A DNA stretch of 64,000 bases from Sphingobium cloacae. Lineage in GTDB: Bacteria > Pseudomonadota > Alphaproteobacteria > Sphingomonadales > Sphingomonadaceae. The notes under the pieces were generated by a model, which saw nothing but the letters and a program-made list of their open reading frames with translations, made no database searches and had not been told where the DNA came from. The stretch is taken from positions 3,227,001 to 3,291,000 of the forward strand of contig NZ_AP017655.1 of the NCBI RefSeq assembly GCF_002355855.1. Direction: 5' to 3'. How positions within the stretch are numbered: the first letter of the stretch is position 1; each line of letters begins with the position of its first letter. Shown here piece after piece: positions 8,728 through 16,319 of the stretch. The translations under genes and the position numbers were made by a program.

Positions 8728-9878
8728 TTGAGTTGATGCCCGACCATTTGCTTCATCTTTTCTATATCCATAAGCATCGCATTCTTCTCGGCTCTTTCTT
8801 CTGCATGTTGCCTAAGCGTATACGGCTGAAAGGACGAAAAATATGTATTATATATACCTTCAAATCTATTAAGCTTAAAGTTGGATAGATGATCTATAGA
8901 TGTCACATAATGAGTAGGTACATTGTAAGAAATGAAAGAAACCCATTTTTTGTCATAGAACGATGGCTCTATTTTCCAAAGAAAGTCCTCTTTCTGATCG
9001 TTACCATCCATTTTTTCAAAGAAAAGAACGCCCCTCCTGTGTCGAAGATGGAAATTATCTTTCAATCTTTTAATCAGATAAATGGGTTTTTCAGGATATG
9101 GTTTTTCACAAACGCAACTATCACGACCGAGCGCGAAGAATTTTCCTTTAATTTCATGATTATAAGATCGCCGAACTGCCGATATCCCAAAGTTCCCAGG
9201 ATTGACTTTGTCAAAGCCACCGCTCAGGCATCCCGCGGAAATATTGTATATTTTTGCACCATGTTCCGTAGCAAGAGATTTGATCTTCTGTTGATATCGT
9301 AGATATTCGGTCGGCGGAAGAACCTCTAAAACATGGCTGGCATTTCCCGCGTGGCTATTAGGGAAAGCATCAAATCCATCTAGGCCGGCAATGAATATTT
9401 TTTTTATGCCAAGATAAACAGCTAGCGGGATAGAAAGGTCTGTAATAACAGATCCACCAAAATATACTGTTTCTAAATTTTTATCAAATTCAGAAACGTT
9501 AAACCATGATTTGCTAAAAGGCATGTGATACTTAATACTAAAATCAAATTTTTCATGATCAATATCTTTGAAGAGGTGACTTTTCTCTCTCAAGACATGT
9601 TCTAGAGCAAAAATTTTCTTTGCTTTTTTGAAGTTATCTTTGTCGACTCTTTGTCTGTCTACAATACATAGAATGTCAGGACGAAATTCGGTTTTATATA
9701 TAAAATTAACTCCAATACAGAGTTCATTTTGCAGCTGTTCGGGATCTAGTTTATTAATGCTAGGTCCCATTCCTAAAATAAAACAGCGATCTGTATCCAA
9801 TATTTTCTTTTTCAAATCAGCCGAAAATTTGAATCGATCGATCCTGTTCTTTCTTTCATCTTGTATAGAAATAGACAT
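8706..9878 (-). CDS. GT42/DUF115-like protein with possible AbfB-type C-terminus
   Basis: A 390-residue AT-rich gene product. The N-terminal half has CFILGMGPSINKLDPEQL (about residue 33), CIGVNFIY and later KKIFIAGLDGFDAF with NSHAG. A glycine-rich GxGPS loop followed by an IG(V/L)N strand is shared by GT42 sialyltransferases and DUF115/Maf proteins, which transfer nonulosonic acids. The C-terminal part (about 265-350; FHLRHRRGVLFFE, DFLWKIEPS, VSFISYNVPTHYVT) resembles the AbfB/CBM42 beta-trefoil pattern, which is my own pattern match. Codon use is clearly AT-richer than the flanks, indicating horizontal transfer. It is divergent in composition from, but near, the neuA and NeuB-fusion genes, so a role as a nonulosonate transferase is a reasonable inference. 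Confidence 0.6.
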   Translation of the reverse strand: MSISIQDERKNRIDRFKFSADLKKKILDTDRCFILGMGPSINKLDPEQLQNELCIGVNFIYKTEFRPDILCIVDRQRVDKDNFKKAKKIFALEHVLREKSHLFKDIDHEKFDFSIKYHMPFSKSWFNVSEFDKNLETVYFGGSVITDLSIPLAVYLGIKKIFIAGLDGFDAFPNSHAGNASHVLEVLPPTEYLRYQQKIKSLATEHGAKIYNISAGCLSGGFDKVNPGNFGISAVRRSYNHEIKGKFFALGRDSCVCEKPYPEKPIYLIKRLKDNFHLRHRRGVLFFEKMDGNDQKEDFLWKIEPSFYDKKWVSFISYNVPTHYVTSIDHLSNFKLNRFEGIYNTYFSSFQPYTLRQHAEERAEKNAMLMDIEKMKQMVGHQLNYADARS

Positions 9879-9893
9879 GGAAAATCCGTTTAT

Positions 9894-11909
9894 TCATTCA
9901 GATGTCGGGGAAGCAAACCGCTTTTCCCAAGCGGAACGGTTCGCCATTTCATTTCTGGATTGGTGATAAAGGGCTGTCAGTTCCTCATATCTCTCCATAA
10001 GCCTTTTGACATTCCGTTCGAATTCCGTCCGGTTGGCAAAATAGCGATCCCGATCCATTTCGCATATATAGCCAAGCCCCGACGCGGGGTCGAACGTGAT
10101 CGTGCGCTTGCGGCGATAGGAATCCTGCATGATGGCGCGGACTTCCAGCGGGAAGACGACGGCCTTGCTGTAAAGCATTTTCCGGGGCAGCCTATGTCCG
10201 TTGTGGCTCCATTTCCGCATCAGCCTGGCCCAGCGGCTCCCGTGCCGGTGGGGGGAATGGGGCGTCGTTTCATCATGGCTGAAATGGATGGGCCGGATTT
10301 TCTCGTTCACCGTCAATGCGCCGATCTCCTTCCGACGCGCGCTCATGTCGAGATTGCTCTCCCAGAAATCGGGGCCCCGCATGACGTCGGCGATCGCCAT
10401 GTTGATCGCCTGCGCGGTTTCATAATGGAAACTCTTGTTATAGCGATGGAAGAACGATCCCAGCATCTTGCGCATGTCGTCCTTGCTGATGGCGAGGTCG
10501 TCGAAGGTCAGATGCTGGACGATATGGTTGCGGACATCGAGATACAGCGTCAGCGGCGATTGCTTGACGGAGAAATCGTCCTGATGGCTGACGATGCCGG
10601 GGGCGGTCAGGATAGAGAAGTCATTGGCCAGCGAAAAATAGATGTCGTCCCCTCTGACGAAGAAGGGGAAGGCCCATGTCTGCACGGCCCTGACCGGGAA
10701 GCAGAAATACCACCACCCGCCATAGCGGTTCTTCATGGAAAAGGGTTGCGCCAGCGCCATGGACACGACTTCGTGAAAAAGCCGCAGGTCCCGCCGGTTG
10801 TCGATGGGGCGGCAATGCCGGTCGAATATGGCGCTGTTTTCCCACATCTGCCATTTATGGGCTTCGGTTATCATCGCGCCGCTGATGGCCAGCCGTGGAT
10901 TGGCGGAATAGCGAAGGATGGAAATGGTGCGGCGCAGGGATTCCGGAAAGAAGCTGGCGTCGTCATCCATGAAGAGGGCATGAGTGACATTCTCGTGCTG
11001 CATGACTTCGAGCAGGCCCCGCGAAAAGCCGCCCGCGCCACCATAATTCGGGTTCTTGATGACCCGGCCTTTGGAAAAACCGATGTTGTCGGTCTCCCCG
11101 CCATTGTCGATCACCAGCAGGCTGAAATGGTCGCGCAGGTCGGGATTGCGATCAAAATAGGCCTGAAGCCGGTTGGATGTGCTCTGAACCGCCGCATCCC
11201 GCTTGAAGGTGGTGATGACGCCCGTCAGGTTGACGGCGTTGCGTTCCGGGCCCGTCACGACATAATCGAGAGACTGGATCGTCAAATCTTCGATGGCGAT
11301 GAAGCGGGCATAGATCAATCCATCGAACGGAATGTCCGGCAGTTCGATGATCTGTGTCGCCCCGTCTGCGTCCAGGATCATGTGAACCAGATTTTCCCAA
11401 CTCTTGTGATGCCTGGCGAGCATCACCTCCAGGACGCATTTCCCCTGAGCCTTGAGATGGAGTTCGACGCGATTCTCCGGTTGGAGATCGAAAAACCGTG
11501 CCGGGAAGACATTATAATAGCTATCGAACCGTATTTCCGATCTCTTCAGGGCATAGAAATGGCCGCTCTGGCTATCGTAACCCGCATGGCCATCGCGATG
11601 GAAAAACAGATCCGCCTCTGAATTGACGGTGGGATCGGGTGTGATCAGTCTTTGAACGACAGTGCGGTTTCTGGGGACGGAGAAATTTTCTTCCGGTTCC
11701 GAAACGATATCTTGTATCAAGTTCTGCTCCGCCGATGAATATCTGAGGCGGGGACGGGCTTTAACGGGTTGGTGGCGGCTTGGGTATCGATTTCTCATAT
11801 TGTTTTTGGCTAATCCTCGCGAAGCTATCATGCTCAATGATGATAGAGATTGTTGCGATCCCGTTCCGATGGAGCCTCTTGCGCAACATAAGGATAGATG
11901 TTTAACCAT
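9894..11909 (-). CDS. GlfT2-like (GT2) galactofuranosyltransferase
   Basis: A protein of up to 671 residues with the GlfT2 layout: an N-terminal beta-sandwich-like region, then a GT-A domain beginning LTGVITTFKRD (about residue 245). Next come NPNYGGAGGFSRG, the metal-binding FMDDDASFF (about 340), GGWWYFCFP and FVRGDDIYFS. These are hallmarks of GlfT2-type polymerising galactofuranosyltransferases. Methionines at 11831 and 11798 are possible later starts, and the first 37 residues are not conserved-looking. Its start region faces neuA divergently. With glf in the same locus, a galactofuranose donor is likely. Confidence 0.82.
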   Translation of the reverse strand: MVKHLSLCCARGSIGTGSQQSLSSLSMIASRGLAKNNMRNRYPSRHQPVKARPRLRYSSAEQNLIQDIVSEPEENFSVPRNRTVVQRLITPDPTVNSEADLFFHRDGHAGYDSQSGHFYALKRSEIRFDSYYNVFPARFFDLQPENRVELHLKAQGKCVLEVMLARHHKSWENLVHMILDADGATQIIELPDIPFDGLIYARFIAIEDLTIQSLDYVVTGPERNAVNLTGVITTFKRDAAVQSTSNRLQAYFDRNPDLRDHFSLLVIDNGGETDNIGFSKGRVIKNPNYGGAGGFSRGLLEVMQHENVTHALFMDDDASFFPESLRRTISILRYSANPRLAISGAMITEAHKWQMWENSAIFDRHCRPIDNRRDLRLFHEVVSMALAQPFSMKNRYGGWWYFCFPVRAVQTWAFPFFVRGDDIYFSLANDFSILTAPGIVSHQDDFSVKQSPLTLYLDVRNHIVQHLTFDDLAISKDDMRKMLGSFFHRYNKSFHYETAQAINMAIADVMRGPDFWESNLDMSARRKEIGALTVNEKIRPIHFSHDETTPHSPHRHGSRWARLMRKWSHNGHRLPRKMLYSKAVVFPLEVRAIMQDSYRRKRTITFDPASGLGYICEMDRDRYFANRTEFERNVKRLMERYEELTALYHQSRNEMANRSAWEKRFASPTSE

Positions 11910-11935
11910 CTGGGAGATTTGCCTTGGAGGGATGA

Positions 11936-12646
11936 TTGGGCTACATAGGATTTATTCCCGCACGAGCGGGCAGTGAACGTGTGGAGAACAAGAATACACG
12001 CCCGTTTGCCGGATTTGAAGGTGGCCTACTGGAACTGAAGCTGCGTCAATTAGTGAATGTATCCAGGTTGGATGAAATCATAATATCTTCAAATGATCCG
12101 ATCATTTTGGAATATGCCGAACGTTTCGCTCACGAAGTGGACGAGCGCATAGTGCCGCTTGAACGGCCTGACGAGTTTGGCAACAGCGCTACCTCTATGG
12201 AACGCTTTATTGCAGATTATATAGCGTATTTGAGAAGCAGCGGGATCATCATGTGGACCCATGTAACTCATCCGTTCGTGACAAGTCGCATCTATAACGA
12301 AGCTATCGATGCCTATGAGCGAGCCATTCTGGAAGGGTGCGATAGTCTGGTCGGTGCTACTAGGATACAAAAATTCCTATGGTCGAATGGTAAGCCGTTT
12401 AACTATGATAATTCGACAGAGAAGTGGCCCCGCAGTCAAGATTTGCCTGTCCTTTGGGAAATAAATCACGCCATTTATATGATGCCATTTGAGGTAATGC
12501 AGGTTTCCGGAGACAGAATCACCAAAAATTCTTTCTTCATGCAAATGGAAGAGGGGGTCGCGATGGATATAGATTGGGAAGGTCAATTTCAGTTGATGGA
12601 AGAAATTGCCTTGGCAAGGGTCGCTCGCGGGAAATCATTAATATAA
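11936..12646 (+). CDS. neuA: CMP-nonulosonic acid synthetase (NeuA-like cytidylyltransferase)
   Basis: A 236-residue cytidylyltransferase. The N-terminal signature FIPARAGSERVENKNTRPF is the nucleotide-binding loop of CMP-sialate/CMP-Kdo synthetases, and EIIISSNDP and WTHVTHPFVTS follow in the expected order. It activates a nonulosonic acid with CTP for transfer into the polysaccharide. The start is a TTG at 11936 directly after an in-frame stop and five bases downstream of a strong GGAGG, so no ATG is needed. The gene is AT-richer than the host. It lies upstream of the phosphatase and NeuB fusion genes on the same strand. Confidence 0.88.
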   Translation: MGYIGFIPARAGSERVENKNTRPFAGFEGGLLELKLRQLVNVSRLDEIIISSNDPIILEYAERFAHEVDERIVPLERPDEFGNSATSMERFIADYIAYLRSSGIIMWTHVTHPFVTSRIYNEAIDAYERAILEGCDSLVGATRIQKFLWSNGKPFNYDNSTEKWPRSQDLPVLWEINHAIYMMPFEVMQVSGDRITKNSFFMQMEEGVAMDIDWEGQFQLMEEIALARVARGKSLI

Positions 12647-12872
12647 TATTATTTATTGATACGAAAGATTATATTTTGTTTTTGCGTTCAGCGGACGAAA
12701 TTCTATAATCTAAATATTTGAGCCAGTATTGGTAGGCGGTGCTGCATTACTGCCTCGGGATTGTAATAAGTGGAAGTGAGTGTGCTGAGGTTTGGAGTCG
12801 TAATATTTTCATGGAGCGCCAGAATACGATTGAAGATGTATTTTCGTGTAATATGAACCGAAAAGAACCATT

Positions 12873-13577
12873 ATGAATATCGACAATCTACTCAGGGAAT
12901 GCCTGACAACAATAGACTCCATGATGCCGCAGATCATGGAGCGGCGTTTCCAGATTCAATATAAACCGGATGGAAGTCCCGTTACCGACGCGGATCGATT
13001 CATCGAAGACCGTCTTCATGCCTTGCTGCAAACGCGCCTGCCCGGGCTTCATTTCGTGGGCGAGGAAAGTTTCGATTTCCAGTCAGGTGGGCAGAGCGGC
13101 TATTTCGCCTTGCTGGACCCCATAGACGGCACGGAGAATTTTTGTTCGGGCCTCAAGGAATGGGGTGTATCGCTTGGCATATGGAAGGATGGCATCCATC
13201 AAGGCAGCCTGCTTATGATGCCGGAACTGGGCGAACATCTGATGACCGGCGATTCCACGTCTGCGTTACGGTCGCGCATCACCGGCTTTTCCTCATCCTA
13301 CCATGATGATATCGCCGTCGGTATCCGGGATGCGATTGAGTATCGCGTTACTGGTTGTGCTGTCTATAATATCTATAATGTAGTTCGAGGAAGCTTCGCG
13401 CGTTTCGTCAATCCGAAAGGCGCTTATGCGTGGGATTTGTTGCCAGGCGTGATGCTGGCGTTGGAACATGGTTGTTTGGTTAGGGTGAATGATGCAGACT
13501 ATCACGGGCAATTTCTTGAGCCTGATCGAAAATATCGCGTCGACATACGCAACCGACACAATCTACATCCTGGGTAA
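12873..13577 (+). CDS. Inositol monophosphatase/CysQ-family phosphatase
   Basis: A 234-residue member of the Mg-dependent IMPase superfamily. The metal sites are present: FVGEES (about residue 65), LLDPIDGTENF (about 85) and GAYAWDLLPG (about 190). These enzymes remove phosphate from sugar phosphates, inositol phosphates or 3'-phosphoadenosine phosphates. Position between neuA and the NeuB fusion suggests it dephosphorylates a nonulosonate intermediate. The last 89 bases overlap the next gene in another frame. The 226 bases before it, after neuA, are AT-rich and show no gene. Confidence 0.82.
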   Translation: MNIDNLLRECLTTIDSMMPQIMERRFQIQYKPDGSPVTDADRFIEDRLHALLQTRLPGLHFVGEESFDFQSGGQSGYFALLDPIDGTENFCSGLKEWGVSLGIWKDGIHQGSLLMMPELGEHLMTGDSTSALRSRITGFSSSYHDDIAVGIRDAIEYRVTGCAVYNIYNVVRGSFARFVNPKGAYAWDLLPGVMLALEHGCLVRVNDADYHGQFLEPDRKYRVDIRNRHNLHPG

Positions 13578-15015
13578 GGGGCCGTCGGTCGACCTTGTCG
13601 ATCCCCAAATCTATGCCAATTCATTGGTCATCGGCTTGAACGACGCTGAGCGTATCGCGCCTGCCGACATCACCATATTCCATGGAAGCTGGGTTAAGGG
13701 GGGGCTTCGGGAATCGGGCTATCGTTCACGTCTCTATCTGACGGCGCAGCCGGGATTCAAGGCGGGCGACAAGGCCGTCGTGGAAGCGCCCTTGGTTCAT
13801 TTGAATCAGGAAACCTCAGAACTGCTGATGCAGCGGATGATGACCGACAGTCTGGAGATTGAAGAGGTTCTCTTCGTAACGGCGCTCAAACTGTCGCGCA
13901 TGATCGCGGGAATCCGCGGGCGGTCGCAGACCGTCTATATGCTTGGTTTTGATTTCAGCGCCGAAAAGGGTCATAGCCGGGCGCTTGTCCATGACTATGC
14001 GGACGATAGTGAAGATGAACGCCTGCTGAAGATCTCGGCGCAGGAATTTTATTTCCTCAACGCACTATATGCGCTGCGTGACAGTCCGCTGGACATCCGT
14101 CACGTCGGTTATCGTTCCTTCAGCGGGATCACGCCGGAGGAGTTGAACGGTCACGCCGGAGCTCGGTTCGCTACACCGGAATCCCGAGTGGATGTCGTCG
14201 CGGAATTGACGACCAATCATTTTGGCGATCGTTTTCGGCTGGAAAAGATGATCCGCGCCAGCAAGGCGGCAGGTGCCAATTACATTAAGTTGCAAAAGCG
14301 CGACGTTGAGAGCTTCTACAGCCGAGAGCAGCTATCCTCGCCCTATAATTCTCCATTTGGCAGGACGTTTGGTGACTATCGACATCAGCTTGAACTAAGC
14401 CAGGAAGACTTCCTGTTCGTGGATGCGCTGTGTCGCGATTTGTCCATGGGCTGGTTCGCATCCGTTCTGGATGAACCCTCCTTCCATGTCATGGTGGATA
14501 TCGGAGTTCCGATGGTCAAACTGCCATCCACCATTTCAGAACATAAGAACTATCTGAAGTTCGTGGCGGAAAATTACCGGGGTTCAGTAGTGCTTTCTAC
14601 GGGCATGACAGATGAAAGCTATGAACGCTTCGTGACGGAGGCTTTCGTCGAATGCGAAAAAATCTATTTGCTGCAATGCAATTCAGCCTATCCTACGCCG
14701 CTTGAACATTGCAATATCGGTGTGGTCCGTCATTATCATGGCCTGTCGCGGCAAAATCCTCGCATCGTTCCCGGTTATTCCAGCCATGACCACGGATGGA
14801 AAGCTTCGGCTCTTGCTGTCGCGGCCGGCGCGCGGATGCTGGAAAAGCATGTCAAGCTTGGAAACACGGAATGGGCCCATTTCGATGCCGTGGCGGTGGA
14901 CCTGACTACTTCCGATTTTCGGGAGTATGTCGATCATATTCGGGAAGCCGAACTCATCATGGGTTCGGACCAGAAAAGGGTGAACGAAAGTGAGCACCAT
15001 AAATATCGGAAATAG
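13489..15015 (+). CDS. Fusion: GT42/DUF115-like domain plus NeuB condensing domain
   Basis: A 508-residue two-part protein. Residues about 1-220 hold DTIYILGKGPSVDLVD, VIGLNDAERI and TVYMLGFDFSAEKGHS, a GT42/DUF115 (Maf)-like pattern. Residues about 228-508 are a NeuB-type (beta/alpha)8 synthase: VAELTTNHFGDRFRLEKMI, GANYIKLQKRDVESFY, MVKLPSTISEHKNYL, LSTGMTDES, YSSHDHG and ARMLEKHVKLG, the last two carrying the histidines that bind the metal in NeuB. Such domains condense PEP with a hexosamine or hexose phosphate. The protein stops at VNESEHHKYRK, where the C-terminal SAF domain would start, so SAF is absent. The first methionine lies inside the phosphatase gene (89-base overlap). No later ATG precedes the GPS motif. 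Confidence 0.83.
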   Translation: MMQTITGNFLSLIENIASTYATDTIYILGKGPSVDLVDPQIYANSLVIGLNDAERIAPADITIFHGSWVKGGLRESGYRSRLYLTAQPGFKAGDKAVVEAPLVHLNQETSELLMQRMMTDSLEIEEVLFVTALKLSRMIAGIRGRSQTVYMLGFDFSAEKGHSRALVHDYADDSEDERLLKISAQEFYFLNALYALRDSPLDIRHVGYRSFSGITPEELNGHAGARFATPESRVDVVAELTTNHFGDRFRLEKMIRASKAAGANYIKLQKRDVESFYSREQLSSPYNSPFGRTFGDYRHQLELSQEDFLFVDALCRDLSMGWFASVLDEPSFHVMVDIGVPMVKLPSTISEHKNYLKFVAENYRGSVVLSTGMTDESYERFVTEAFVECEKIYLLQCNSAYPTPLEHCNIGVVRHYHGLSRQNPRIVPGYSSHDHGWKASALAVAAGARMLEKHVKLGNTEWAHFDAVAVDLTTSDFREYVDHIREAELIMGSDQKRVNESEHHKYRK

Positions 15016-15113
15016 ATACGGTTATGCGGTTGGTCATGGTGCTTGGGATGAGTGTTGACGAGTAAACGGATGTGACGGCTAACTGAATGTGGCATTCTTG
15101 ATCCACGTTCCAC

Positions 15114-15169
15114 ATCCCTTGCGCTTCTGCTGCGTCATTTTGGGCTGACGCGGCATAAGCGCAAGGGAT
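15114..15169. repeat. Long inverted repeat downstream of the NeuB fusion
   Basis: ATCCCTTGCGCTT at 15114-15126 pairs exactly with AAGCGCAAGGGAT at 15157-15169, and an inner GCGTCA/TGACGC pair extends the structure. It lies 99 bases after the NeuB-fusion stop and before the IS5 remnant. It lacks a T-run. It could be a transcript end or a relic of another mobile element. Confidence 0.5.
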
Positions 15170-15265
15170 GGGAGGGTATCCCGGTGGAGGTGGACTCTAG
15201 GGTCTGTGGGGATTCATCGTGAGTTGATGATGGTGGCTGCGAGGTGGATGATGGCCTTGAAGCTA

Positions 15266-16317
15266 GAGCATCGAGCGTTTAATCGTACCCATAGCCTGCG
15301 GCATTGAAGTAGTTGCGACATTCCTCGGTCGGGTAGAGGTCGCAGATGCTGCCGACCGCGCGCCAGAGGTCATCGATCGTCCTTGCCCCGATGCGCCTGA
15401 GGTGCGCTTTGAGTTTTGAAAAGGCCATCTCGATCGGGTTGAGATTAGGGCTGTATGGCGGGAGGAAGAGGAACCAAGCGCCGCGCTGCTTGAGGATCAT
15501 CTTGGCCTTTTCGCTCTTGTGGCTCGGCAAGTTGTCGAGGATCACGACGTCCCCCGGATCGAGCGTCGGCGCGAGCTGGGTTTCCACGTAGATTTCGAAG
15601 ATCTCTTTGGTCATCGGCCGGTCGATGATCCACGGAGCGGTCAGGCCGTCGCACCGTAATCCTGCTATGAAGGTCTGCGTCTTCCAATGACCGAACGGGA
15701 CGCGCCCCTTCAGGCGCTGGCCATGACGCACCCGGCCCCGTAGGCGCGTCATTTTCGTCGTGGTCGCCGTCTCGTCGATAAAGACCAGCCGGTGCGTCTG
15801 CTCCCGCATGCGCGGCTGGCGATGCAGCCGCCATCGCCGTCGAGCCTCGCAGACATCATCGCGTCCGCACTCCGATGCCAGCAGCTGTTTTTTTATATCG
15901 GAAGCCCGCTCCGAGAAGGGCCCGCGACAACGAGGCGGGATGCGCACGCATCTTTGTTTCAGCCTCAAGCTTGGCAGCAAGCTCGGGCATGCTGATGTCC
16001 GATTGCGCCTCCACCCAGCGGATCAGCATCGCCATATACGGCGCAAGCTTTCCTGCGCCCGGCGGGCGCCCCTGGCGTGCCGGAGATGCCGAACCAGTCT
16101 TCGCCACACGCTGCACAAGCTTGATCGCGCAACTTACGCTCACACCAAACCGCCGCGCCGCATCACGACGCGAATGTCCCGCCGCCACATGGTCCGATAT
16201 GCGATCCCGCAAGTCGCTCGAAAATGCTTTCCCCATGATCCACCTCCGACAAAGATGAATCATATTTTCCGGCTTCTGGGAATCCCTGGCCCGATTCCTA
16301 TTTCAGGCCCGATGCTC
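15266..16317 (-). mobile_element. IS630-family element A
   Basis: A 1052-base element bounded by TA dinucleotides at 15264-15265 and 16318-16319, as expected for IS630 target duplication. The ends are short inverted repeats: GAGCATCGAGC on the left and the complement of GAGCATCGGGC on the right. It carries one transposase in two overlapping frames. Confidence 0.85.
15279..16236 (-). CDS. IS630-family transposase in two frames (frameshift-made)
   Basis: The first frame (16236 to 15856) encodes the helix-turn-helix half beginning [13 protein letters not shown]. The second (15980 to 15279) encodes the DDE catalytic half with [27 protein letters not shown] and [13 protein letters not shown], carrying the D, D and E. 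Homology passes from YKK in the first frame to QLLASE in the second at a run of seven A on the coding strand (15888-15894). Slippage on that run would make the complete enzyme, as in other IS630 elements. The sequence looks otherwise intact. Confidence 0.85.
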
Positions 16318-16319
16318 TA

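Noticed and set aside
9861-11621. A 586-residue plus-strand open frame opposite the GlfT2-like gene
   Set aside because: The minus-strand frame has clear GT2 motifs. The plus-strand translation has none and is a shadow.
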